Assembly (NCBI RefSeq): GCF_032854445.1
Contig: NC_088306.1
Span: forward strand, 2,788,373-2,848,372
Origin: Liolophura sinensis
Taxonomy: Eukaryota; Mollusca; Polyplacophora; Chitonida; Chitonidae
Length of the DNA: 60,000 nt
Reading direction: 5' to 3'
Below, piece by piece: positions 29,401 through 38,949 of the stretch. Positions within the stretch are counted from its first letter, which is position 1. Every line of letters begins with the position of its first letter. The position numbers and the translations under genes are program-made. The notes below the pieces were generated by a model. That model was not told the DNA's origin and made no database searches. It worked only from the letters and a program-made list of their open reading frames with translations.

Positions 29401-32400
29401 TCCCATATGGCATTAGTGAGAGTTTGTAATACTTCATTTTTCAGTGTTATATCCCATATGGCATTAGTGAGAGTTTGTAATACTTTATTTTTCAATGTTA
29501 TATCCCATATGGCATTAGTGAGAGTTTGTAATACTTCATTTTTCAATGTTATATCCCATATGGCATTAGTGAGAGTTTGTAATACTTCATTTTTCAATGT
29601 TATATCCCATATGGCATTAGTGAGAGTTTGTAATGTTTCATTTTTCAGTGTTATATCCCATATGGCTTTAGTGAGAGTTTGTAATACTTTATTTTTCAAT
29701 GTTATATTGCATATGGCATTAGTGAGAGTTTGTAATACTTTATTTATCAATGTTATATCTCATATGGCTTTAGTGAGAGTTTGTAATACTTCATTTGTCA
29801 ATGTTATATCCCATATGGCATTATGTTTGAATTGCTGCCAAAATATTGAAAGTGCAGTATGTAAGATATTAGGTCCTTGACGGTCATTTAAAAAGGTATC
29901 ATTTATGGGTGGAAACGTTTTCTTTGTTTTTTTCCCTGTTGTTGAGGATGATGACTGTTTTCATCAAGAAAATTACATAACTCAAAGTTGTTTTCGCTAG
30001 GGAATGATGGGCATTTTCAGTTTGAATTTCAAATAAGCCTGAAGAAACAAAAATTAGAGTGAGGTCTTTTGTATTTGGAAATCAAACAAATTAAAACCAA
30101 TGAGCAATTTTCATGCGTTTACTTTGTATATTTGTACAGAGGTAAAACACAGCAGAATTCAGCCTGACCAAGACGTGAAGATGTCAGGTCATGTAACCTG
30201 GGCAGGGAAGACATCCCTTGAGGTGACCATGCAGCTGGAGCAGGTAAGTTGATCACAGGTATGTCTTGGATCATGTAGGGTAACTTGGACAGTTAAGTTG
30301 ATCATAGGTATGTCGTGGATCACGTAGGGTAAATAGAACAGGTTAGTTGATCACAGGTATGTCATGGATCACATAGGGTAACTGGAACAGGTAAGTTGAT
30401 CACAGGTATGTCATGGATCACATAGGGTAACTGGAACAGGTATGTTGATCACAGGTATGTCATGGATCACATAGGGTAACTGGAACAGGTAAGTTGATCA
30501 GAGGTATGTCGTGGATCACATAGGTTAACTGGAACAGGTAAGTTGATCAGAGGTATGTCCTGGATCACATAGGTTAACTGGAACAGGTAAGTTGATCACA
30601 GGTATGTCCTGGATCACATAGGGTAACTGGAACAGGTATGTTGATCACAGGTATGTCGTGGATCACGTAGGGTAACCAGAACAGGTATGTTGATCACAGG
30701 TATGTCATGGATCACATAGGGTAACTGGAACAGGTAAGTTGATCAGAGGTATGTCCTGGATCACATAGGTTAACTGGAACAGGTAAGTTGATCACAGGTA
30801 TGTCATGGATCATATTGAACTGATTGGTCATTGTTAAGAGAAAGACAACGCCAGACCAAATGCTTATATGTATGGATAAAGCAAACCGCATAAAGTTTAA
30901 CAGGCAAACCTTTTTAGTTCACCTTTACTTCGTACGCGCATAGGTAATGTCATACTCCGAAGGTTGGTGTTGATGCCCAATAATAGTGAAAAGTTGTGTG
31001 TTAAGTACTGATACCAAATTGCTGACCTTCACATCTCTTGTGTGTGTTAATCACCATGCTGTGTGTTAAGTACTGGTACCAAATTGGTGACCTTCGCATC
31101 TCTTGTGTGTGTGTTAATCATGGTGCTGTGTGTTAAGTACTGGTACCAGATTGCTGACCTTCACATCTCTTGTGTGTGTATTAACCACTGTGTTGCGTGT
31201 TAAGTACTGGTACCAAATTGCTGACCTTCACATCTCTTGTGTGTGAATCACCATTCTGTGTGTTAAGTACTGGTACCAAATTGCTGACCTTCACATCTAG
31301 TGTGTGTGTTAATCACCGTGCTGTGTGTTAAGTACTGGTACCAGATTGCTGACCTTCACATCTCTTGTGTGTGTATTAACCACTGTGTTGCGTGTTAAGT
31401 ACTGGTCCAAATTGCTGACCTTCACATCTCTTGTGTGTGAATCACCATTCTGTGTGTTAAGTACTGGTACCAAATTGCTGACCTTCACGTCTAGTGTGTG
31501 TGTTAATCACCGTGCTGTGTGTTAAGTACTGGTACCAGATTGCTGACCTTCACATCTCTTGTGTGTGTATTAACCACTGTGTTGCGTGTTAAGTACTGGT
31601 ACCAAATTGCTGACCTTCACATCTCTTGTGTGTGAATCACCATTCTGTGTGTTAAGTACTGGTACCAAATTGCTGACCTTCACATCTCTTGTTGTATATT
31701 TATTTATTTTTTTTTTATTGACAGATGTATCAAGATACATGGAAGAAAATCCTGGATGCTAAGTTTGTGATGGTGGCCAGAGATCCTGTTGCCAAAAGGT
31801 GAGGAAGAACATGTTTTCAAGAAGTTGTTGTTGGTTGTATCTGTGGCAGAGTGGTTAAGTGTGCTCTTTACCAGGAGCCTCTTTACCCCTGTTCTTGCTT
31901 TGAGTTCACATCCAGCTCATGTCACCTCTCACCTGAAAATTATTTATGATATTCAACCCTCACTGTGCATTGTCCTCTATATTTCTTTTAGCTTGAGAAT
32001 ATGTATATAAGTTGTTATCTTGGGGTACCCTTTTTTTTAGTCTTTGAGTCAGCATTTTAAATCTGTTACAATTATTGTCTTGAAGGGCTGCCTTTGTGAA
32101 TCCACTGAAGGTGATAAATGACGAAGAAAAGGAAATTTTTGAAATGGGTGAACGTAAGTTGCATTGTTTTTTAACAACCTTATTGTTCTTGTCAAGGAGG
32201 TTGGCTGGAGTTGTTTGACATTAGTGTGAGCAAATCCTGACATTATGAGCTGCCTCACTGAATAAGCTAAGGTCCATCTTGTCTGTAAGTCTTCAGTATA
32301 ATGTTTTCTCCATTTTTGCACAAGTACATTCAAGGAAATTAACTGAAACCAATTTATTATTAGCAAGCCGTTGTCATGGATACAACAGTTTCCATAAAAG

Positions 32401-35400
32401 TTAAAACTGATCTTGAAAAACATCATCGTTACAAGATGCGGAGTAGTGGCCCTTTGCTTGTAGTTTACAAATTTGTAAGTTTGGGGGTCTCGGAGCTTGT
32501 GCATGTAGCGTTGTATAAAAACCTCTGCCATGTCAGCAGGACAGTGATTTAGAATGCCGTGTGTAGTTTGTATTTTGTTTGTTTCCAGAAAGGAAGAAGA
32601 AGCGTCAGGATCAGTCTACGCAGTCCTTGCTGAGAACTCCACCTGATGCCGAGGAGAGGCTCCTCATACACGACCTCTTCCTACAAACCCTCGACCCAAA
32701 GTAGGTACACTGTACATAATTTAGTCTGTGAATGATATGACCAACTTGTGGCTGCCTCGCTTGGCGCCCAACACTGAGAGGTTAGAGCAAGGAAACAGGA
32801 CTGGCTGGCCCTGTGTAAAATGTGACAAAATGAGATGTCATGTCTGGTGTCTGGTGATACTTCAGTGACTGCAGAGCTTTGGCTGCATGGATTCACTGTA
32901 CACACATGTAATGATGCCTGTTCATCTTATGACTGAATATTTGCTTGTATGATCCGAAACGCCATGCATATGTATGACCCAAAACCCTATGCATATGTAT
33001 GACCCAAAACCTCATGCATATGTATGAACCAAAACTCCATGCATATGTATGATCCAAAACCCGTGCATACATACCACACACTCTATAAACTGTATATCTA
33101 TGTGAAGGTATCTGATTTGAATAAAAGGAAGATGAATTTCAAAACACAGTGGATAGAACATCGGCAATTTCATTGTTTAGATAAAGGTGTGATAGACAGT
33201 GTGTTTTCGTTGTTGTGTTAAAAAGAGGAATATGTAATATGAGTATTACCTATAATCTCTTTCTGTAAAATTTGCCTATTTTGTTTTAGTTCTGCTTCAT
33301 TTCGAGTGAGAGTTAAACCAGAGAATTCTGTTTGGATGGAAGAAACAATGCTGAAAACAATGACTATATGTCATCCTGAGGTGAGACATCAGGGCCACGA
33401 ATAACAGTTCTTTATTGGGCATCACCCCACCTTATTAGACTTGTTAGATCAAATAGGCTTGTTGGAAGAGGATTTTTTTTTCTATTCTGGCGCTGAAGAA
33501 GATAGAATTCCGACGAAATTAGCATTATTAAGACATATCAATAGAAAAACTTGTATCTAAATCCCAATGAAAACTTTATAACATCTTCAAGTTGCCCCCA
33601 ACAAACATATTTTTAAATATGGCCCAGGAAAGCTACATTTCGATAAAGAACACACTGATACAGAGTAAGTAAACAACCTTCAGATATCTGTGTTGACATG
33701 GGGACAAATTGTGCTTACAATGACTGGATTCTTTGCACCGACCTGGTATTTAAATGATGCCTAAGTGGTTGACCTGGTCTTTGAACGATGCCTAAGTGGT
33801 TGACCTTGTGTTTGAACGATGCCTAAGTGGTTGACCTTGTGTTTGAACGATGCCTAAGTGGTTGACCTTGTGTTTGAACGATGCCTAAGTGGTTGACCTT
33901 GTGTTTGAATGATGCCTAAGTGGTTGACCTTGTGTTTGAACGATGCCTAAGTGGTTGACCTTGTGTTTGAACGATGCCTAAGTGATTGACCTGGTATTTG
34001 AACGATGCCTAAGTGGTTGAACTGGTATTTGAACGATGCCTAAGTGGTTGACCTGGTCTTTGAACGATGCATAAGTGGTTGACCTGGTCTTTGAACGATG
34101 CCTAAGTGGTTGAACTGGTATTTGAACGATGCCTAAGTGGTTGACCTGGTCCTTGAACGATGCCTAAGTGGTTGACCTGGTCCTTGAACGATGCCTAAGT
34201 GGTAAGAAGTGTCATTTGTACCCTCCAAATATTTGGGTGCGCAGACAAACCCTCTTTCCCTAACAACTATGAGAAGCTTTCATGTGTTGTATCATGGTAT
34301 ATATTTGTAGTATGTGCCTCACTAACTCACATGGTGAAAGCACTGGCTCTCAAATGATCACACTGACGAAATTCATGAGCACAGAGTTGACGAGACTATA
34401 CTGGAGATTTTGGGCACATAATCCATATTTGGGAATCAAGTCTGTGTTGACCAAGAAAATCCCAAATTATTTTGTACCTGTGCTGTTTTTAGTGTTAAAA
34501 TGATTCTAAAGATTGCAAAAGTTATAATGCAACCCATTTTAGGAACTTAAATACCAATTCTAAACTATAAAATGCATGGTTGAGGGTGATATTTTGTGGC
34601 CAAATTAACTGGGCTATTTTAAAATAATCTAAAAAATTCAATTGGGGTTACGTTGACATGTTTTTGTCAAAAATCTATGGTATACCCTTTTAAACTCCAA
34701 TCACTTTATTGATCAGTTTATGTTTGTGTATGATTTGTTTTTCCATAGCAACGGAACTTGTACAACAAGGTGTTTGGAGGTTTCTTGATGAGGAAGGCTT
34801 TTGAGTTGGCCTGGGCAAATGCCAATCTTCTGTGGTAAGGAAGTCAAAGTTCTTGGATGTAGCGAGGCCTCGATAACACAGTTGGTGGAGCAACCGCCTC
34901 AGCTGTGGTAGATCCAGGGTCAATCCTGGGTCGGGTCACAAATAAGACCTTAAACAAAGGAAGTTGTAACTTCCTCGTTTGGCGTTCAGCACTAAGGGGT
35001 CAGTGCAACGACTTGTTGACCTGTATCAGTATAATAGCTCAGGTGGGGCGGCTTACTTGCCTTCGTTGAGGCATTTCAGTGAAGCAGCACTACATAAAAG
35101 AGCGGGGGAAATGCGTCCTGCAACAAGTAGGCACATTACATGCATCCTAAGGACTCCTTCGTTGTCATGTGAATAAAAAAAATGTTAACTACGACATTAA
35201 ACCCCCACTCACTCACTTTTGAATGTAAAAAATGAAATATTTAAATGCCACTACTCACTTTACTGCATTCCCATTGGCCAAGCTGTTCAAAGAGTCGTAA
35301 CATCGTGTTTGTTATGCTTTTCCTTGAATTGTGTGCTACATGAGGTATTGCTTCATTTCAAATTCTTGAAAACTTTGCAGCAATAAACTGTTCACATTGG

Positions 35401-37539
35401 TCTTGGTAATTTTGCATTGATTGTTTTGTAGAGAAAGAATTTTATCAATTTGTTTGTTTTCTCCATTTGCAGCAACTACTTCTTCTTCTTTATTTTTCTT
35501 TAAACAGCTAAGAGTCTTTATTTGGTAAAAAAAATTGTGAAATACATACAATATTTGATATATTTTCTTCCCTAGTCAATCCAGACCATATGTGCTAGCT
35601 GTAGATGACATCTTGTTCAGGAAACCAGTTGAGATTGGCTCCCTGCTGTTTCTCTCATCTCAGGTGAGTGCATTGTAAAAACACAGGAGATCATTTGAAA
35701 CTGGTTTTCTACTACTCTCTCTATTTATAAGTAAGTGTTGAAAACCAGCTGATATTGGTTTCTTGCTCTCTATAGTTACAGGTCAGGGTATTTAAAAATG
35801 AGTGAATGACTAAACATCTTGTCCAGTTGAACCTAAACAAATTTTCACATTGTGCTTGTGATAACTGCTGTTACCTAACGGAACCATTCTTGAGACATGA
35901 CAAGAAACATCAATCGATCAATCAGCGTTCAGTCTGACAGTTAGTTAAGGTATTGTTGACATGTCCTCTGGATTCGAAGTGTTTGCAAGTCGCGCCTTTA
36001 TCCAGTGAAGTGACATAATCTTAAAAGACAAAAGAAATAACTAAAGCTATGTGGCTGAGATGAAATTTTACACTTATGCAAATGAAATAAATAAGTAAAT
36101 AAATATAAATAAAAATAAGTAAGGAGATAATAAATGGCACCATTGTTCACCTACAACACCGCTAGAGTAAGCCACCGTTGGCTGTCAACATCATTTGACA
36201 GGAGGAGCTGTAACTGACATTTGTCTTCGTTTGTTCAGCCTAGTGATGTTATTATGATGTTGTGTTTTGTTTTACTTGCAGATTGTGTACACGAGTGGAA
36301 CTAAGATGCAGGTCAAAGTTCATGCAGAGGTTGTGAACCCTGCTGACGGCCATCACGACACAACGAACATGTTCCACTTTACCTTTGACTCTAAGAAGAC
36401 CAATGTTCCTATCCTGATGCCCAAATCTTATGCAGGTAAGTTTTGTATCTGAACTGGATGATAACATGATTTTGGTTCCTATTTTGTTTAATTAATTAAA
36501 TTAATTCACGCCCTAGGAGTAGTCTCGCTGTTTCTTCATGATCAGGCATGACCCAAGAGGTTCCCCTGAAACTTTCCTTTCGTCCACAACATGATGGAAA
36601 TTAAAACCTCTGAATAAAAGAATGCGCATTATTAGCTAAATGATATCAGATACTAGATATCAGATAGCTAAATGATATCAGATACCAGATATCAGATAGC
36701 TAAATGATATCAGATATCAGATAGCTAAATGATATCAGATACCAGATATCAGATAGCTAAATGATATCAGATATCAGATAGCTAAATGATATCAGATACC
36801 AGATATCAGATAGCTAAATGATATCAGATACCAGATACCAGATAGCTAAATGATATATGATATGGCGAATTAAAATATCAGTTAAACAGGTGTCATATAC
36901 ATAAGTGGTCAGCTGTGCTGTTTAAGCCATTTGGATAGTGTAACGTTGGTTAAAGACCAGCTTTTCCACCAATATGTTGTGCTTATCTGTACCTCATGCA
37001 TCGATGTTGGAAAACTCATCAGAAAGTTCATCACAGGTAGGTGGTTTATCTCAGGCACTTTGGTTTTGTCCAAACATAAAACTGATCGCTATCGTACATA
37101 AAACTGATTGCCATCGTACAAGTGAATCAATCCTGAGAACGCCATTAAGCAACAATCAGTGAAGTGCATACTCTCTGGCTGTGCGTGGGAAGGTCTACCA
37201 GCAAACTCTGGAAGGTCGTAGATTTCCTCTGAGCTCTGCCCGCTTTCCTCCACCATAAGTGAAAATATTGTTGAATGCCGATCAAATAAATAAATAAAAT
37301 AGCTAAGTTTGTAAATATACATGCATATGTGCACATACATGTGATAAATTCTTGAGCATGCATAGTATTTAGAAGTGTCGAACCCCTCCCACCCACCCAC
37401 CCTCCCCGGGAAAACAACCAGAACTAATTATCTGTGATTGTAACAAACTTTCACTGTTTTAAGCACACAATGTCCATTTCTCTCTCTTCCCACAGAAGCC
37501 ATGATGTATCTGGAAGGTAAAAGGCACTTTGAGAGGTGA
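26348..37539 (+). CDS. ACOT9: ACOT9-like mitochondrial acyl-CoA thioesterase, complete, 13 exons
   Basis: ACOT9-type enzymes hydrolyse acyl-CoA to free acid and CoA in mitochondria and carry two hotdog (BFIT-type) domains. The 13 exons sum to 1,293 bp, 430 codons plus stop, close to human ACOT9, and all phases join. Diagnostic blocks in order are RFGRILEDLDTFAG, NLSIVTAFVDTIG, MSGHVTWAGKTSLEVTMQLE, AKFVMVARDP, AAFVNPLKV, EERLLIHDLFLQTLDPK, FGGFLMRKAFELAWANA, RPYVLAVDDILFRKPVEIGS, NMFHFTFDS and EAMMYLEGKRHFER-stop. The N-terminus from 26348 is rich in Arg, Ile and Ser with few acids, compatible with a mitochondrial presequence. An upstream in-frame ATG at 26306 is possible. Exon 3 ends in a 75-bp in-frame quadruplication that offers four equivalent donors. 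Confidence 0.96.
27354..27399 (+). CDS. ACOT9: ACOT9 exon 2
   Basis: Short exon, VREKMKDLVGAQKLYR, between TAATTTTTAG and GTATAA, phase 1 to 2; matches human VRDKLREIVGAS. Confidence 0.9.
27963..28159 (+). CDS. ACOT9: ACOT9 exon 3 (first of four tandem donors)
   Basis: After TCGTTTCCAG it reads SVGTYDRSDAAST ... RERGMKESYQEAIIPLTDDV then KEKYINFYKGIRFGRILEDL DTFA, donor GCAG|GTAAGG, phase 1. The end at 28159 gives a protein of normal family length. Equivalent donors at 28234, 28309 and 28384 would each add 25 in-frame residues. Confidence 0.9.
28088..28387 (+). repeat. ACOT9: 75-bp tandem quadruplication of the ACOT9 exon 3 end plus donor
   Basis: Four 75-bp units begin aaggagaagtac and end acatttgcaggt. 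Copies 2 to 4 are almost identical to each other; copy 1, the genuine exon part, differs (KYINFYKGIRF versus KYLNLYKDIRF). aaggagaag occurs both in the exon and just after the donor, a likely template for the duplication. All four donors are in the same phase. Confidence 0.95.
28802..28894 (+). CDS. ACOT9: ACOT9 exon 4
   Basis: After TTTTACTTTCAG it reads VWIGYSHNRDPAKGSDQKSN then LSIVTAFVDTIG, donor ATAG|GTAAAT. Human: HSAKMSPLSIVTALVDKID. Confidence 0.95.
28955..29095 (-). mobile_element. tRNA-derived SINE, 3' part
   Basis: Preceded by a long T run (28929-28954), then gatttgtgttttacgccgta, the cagcattatggtgg core and cccacgtacggtcc; the head is missing. Confidence 0.85.
29260..29830. repeat. 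51-bp tandem repeat, ~11 copies
   Basis: Unit catatggcattagtgagagt ttgtaatacttcatttttca atgttatatcc in ACOT9 intron 4. Open on both strands because 51 is a multiple of 3. Confidence 0.93.
30140..30243 (+). CDS. ACOT9: ACOT9 exon 5 (donor copied into a minisatellite)
   Basis: Reads EVKHSRIQPDQDVKMSGHVT then WAGKTSLEVTMQLEQ, donor GAGCAG|GTAAGTTG, phase 0. Human: PEQDIKFSGHVSWVGKTSME. The donor is the first unit of a 49-bp array. Confidence 0.95.
30241..30800 (+). repeat. ACOT9: 49-bp tandem array copied from the ACOT9 exon 5 donor, ~11 decoy units
   Basis: Units carry ctggaacag|gtaagttgat, a near copy of the exon 5 end ctggagcag|gtaagttgat, followed by a second donor-like cacag|gtatgtc. The real donor (30243/30244) is the first unit. 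Most decoys keep GTAAGT or GTATGT. Confidence 0.95.
30985..31690. repeat. ~62-65-bp tandem repeat, ~11 copies with higher-order pattern
   Basis: Unit gtgttaagtactggtaccaa attgctgaccttcacatctc ttgtgtgtgttaatcacc. Variant units (attaaccactgtgttgcg) recur about every 195 bp, implying block duplication of three units. Confidence 0.9.
31725..31798 (+). CDS. ACOT9: ACOT9 exon 6
   Basis: After a long T tract ending ATTGACAG it reads MYQDTWKKILDAKFVMVARD then PVAKR, donor AAAAG|GTGAGG, exit phase 2. Human: LDATFVMVARDSENK. Confidence 0.95.
31835..31935 (+). mobile_element. Degenerate tRNA-like SINE head
   Basis: A-box-like tggcagagtggttaagtgtg and B-box-like gagttcacatccagctcatg are spaced as in a tRNA-derived SINE head. 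Confidence 0.55.
32086..32153 (+). CDS. ACOT9: ACOT9 exon 7
   Basis: Reads RAAFVNPLKVINDEEKEIFE then MGE, between GTCTTGAAG and GTAAGT. Human: KGPAFVNPLIPESPEEEELF. Phases are 2 in and 1 out. Confidence 0.93.
32589..32700 (+). CDS. ACOT9: ACOT9 exon 8
   Basis: Reads QRKKKRQDQSTQSLLRTPPD then AEERLLIHDLFLQTLDPK, between TTGTTTCCAG and GTAGGT. Human: APSAEERTTIHEMFLSTLDP. Confidence 0.95.
32935..33070. repeat. ~24-bp tandem repeat, ~6 copies
   Basis: Unit catgcatatgtatgacccaa aacc in ACOT9 intron 8. Confidence 0.85.
33290..33380 (+). CDS. ACOT9: ACOT9 exon 9
   Basis: Reads NSASFRVRVKPENSVWMEET then MLKTMTICHPE, between TTTGTTTTAG and GTGAGA. Human: SFRSRVLPSNAVWMENSKLK; start of the second hotdog domain. 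Confidence 0.95.
33739..34202. repeat. 31-bp tandem repeat, ~15 copies
   Basis: Unit gaacgatgcctaagtggttg acctggtcttt with two alternating variants (cttgtgttt and ctggtcttt), in ACOT9 intron 9. Confidence 0.93.
34749..34834 (+). CDS. ACOT9: ACOT9 exon 10
   Basis: Reads QRNLYNKVFGGFLMRKAFEL then AWANANLL, donor CTGTG|GTAAGG. Human: FNRIFGGFLMRKAYELAWAT, the long helix of the second hotdog fold. Confidence 0.96.
34855..35220 (+). mobile_element. Second SINE family, near full length
   Basis: tRNA-like head (aacacagttggtggagc; B-box-like ccagggtcaatcc), a ~250-bp body, and the tail tacgacattaaacccccact cactcac. Lies in ACOT9 intron 10. Confidence 0.75.
35576..35663 (+). CDS. ACOT9: ACOT9 exon 11
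   Basis: Reads CQSRPYVLAVDDILFRKPVE then IGSLLFLSSQ, between TTCCCTAG and GTGAGT. Human: FVVAVDDIMFQKPVEVGSLL. Confidence 0.96.
36282..36435 (+). CDS. ACOT9: ACOT9 exon 12
   Basis: Reads IVYTSGTKMQVKVHAEVVNP ... TTNMFHFTFDSKKTNVPILM then PKSYAG, donor GCAG|GTAAGT. Human: IQVRVHSEVA and TTNVFHFTF. Confidence 0.96.
36640..36860. repeat. 21/32-bp tandem repeat of gatatcagata type
   Basis: Unit agctaaatgatatcagatac with or without an extra cagatatcagat; ~8 copies in ACOT9 intron 12. Confidence 0.9.
37170..37298 (+). mobile_element. tRNA-derived SINE, 3' part
   Basis: gcgtgggaaggtctaccagc through the core to gatcaaataaataaataaa; the head is missing. Confidence 0.8.
37496..37539 (+). CDS. ACOT9: ACOT9 exon 13 (stop codon)
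   Basis: After TCTTCCCACAG it reads EAMMYLEGKRHFER and TGA at 37537-37539. Human: ESMLYLDGQRHF. It ends shortly after the conserved block, so the C-terminus is a little shorter than in human. Confidence 0.93.
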
Positions 37540-37814
37540 ACTACGGAGTTTGCAAGTTGGGTACCAAAACTTATTAATTATTAAAACTATTATTATATTC
37601 CAGATTAATTTATAGAAACCTTAATTAAATTGTAATATGGTTCAATATTGTCGGATATTAGATATGCAGATTGACAGATGGGGATATGAGTACTTGGAAG
37701 TACCAGCTTGCTGGGCTTTTATAGGTTATCTTTACAGTGCTATGATTATCTTAAAATAGATCACAATACTCTGAAAAGGATTTCACAAAGCCATTAGTTC
37801 TTTAAATAGTGATG

Positions 37815-38945
37815 TATAGCAGTGATGAACTTATCAGTCTTATGTTTGAAAATTAAGTGTAAAATGTTCATCAGTAATGACCATCAGTCTTATCTTTGAA
37901 AATTAAGTTTAAAATGTTCATCAGTGATGACTTCATCAGTCTTATCTTTGAAAATTAAGTTTAAAATGTTCATCAGTAATGACCTCATCAGTCTTATCTT
38001 TGAAAATTAAGTTTAAAATGTTCATCAGTGATGACCTCATCAGTCCTGTCTTTGAAAATTAAGTGTAAAATGTTCATCAGTGATGACCTCATCAGTCTTA
38101 TCTTTGAAAATTAAGCGTAAGGTATTCATCAGTGATCACCTCATCAGTCTTAACTTTGAAAATTAAGTGTAAAATGTTCATCAGTGATGACCTCATTGGT
38201 CTTATCTGTGACAATTAAGTGTAAAGTATTCATCAGTGATGACCTCATCAGTCTTAACTTTGAAAATTAAGTGTAAAATGTTCATCAGTGATGACCTCAT
38301 CAGTCTTGACTTTGAAAATTAAGTGTAAAACGTTCATGAGTGGTGACCTCATCAGTCTTATCTGTGACAATTAAGTGTAAAGTATTCATCAGTGATGACC
38401 TCATCAGTCTTAACTTTGAAAATTAAGTGTAAAATGTTCATCAGTGATGACCTCATCAGTCTTGTCTTTGAAAAGTAAGTGTAAAGTATTCATCAGTGAT
38501 GACCTCATCAGTCTTAACTTTGAAAATTAAGTGTAAAATGTTCAACAGTGATGACCTCATCAGTCTTAACTTTGAAAATTAAGTGTAAAATGTTCATCAG
38601 TGATGACCTCATCAGTCTTATCTGTGACAATTAGGTGTAAAGTATTCATCAGTGATGACCTCATCAGTCTTAACTTTGAAAATTAAGTGTAAAATGTTCA
38701 TCAGTGATGACCTCATCAGTCTTACCCTTAAAATTGAGTGTAAAGTATTCATCAGTGATGACTTCATCAGTCTTAACTTTGAAAATTAAGTGTAAAATCT
38801 TCATCAGTGATGACCTCATCAGTCTTATCTTTGAAAATTAAGTGTAAAGTATTCATCAGTGATGACCTCATCAGTCTTAACTTTGAAAATTAAGTGTAAA
38901 GTATTCATCAGTGATCACCTCATTGGTCTTATCATTGAAAACTAA
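37815..38945. repeat. 52-bp tandem repeat, ~21 copies, downstream of ACOT9
   Basis: Unit gatgacctcatcagtcttaa ctttgaaaattaagtgtaaa atgttcatcagt, starting ~275 bp after the stop codon, so it may be part of the 3' UTR. Confidence 0.93.
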
Positions 38946-38949
38946 GTGT

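Noticed and set aside
29253-29880. Open frames of 165 to 191 codons on both strands
   Set aside because: Product of the 51-bp array, whose unit length is a multiple of three.
32049-32531. Minus-strand 160-codon frame
   Set aside because: Overlaps ACOT9 exon 7 in antisense and has no recognisable domain; taken as chance.
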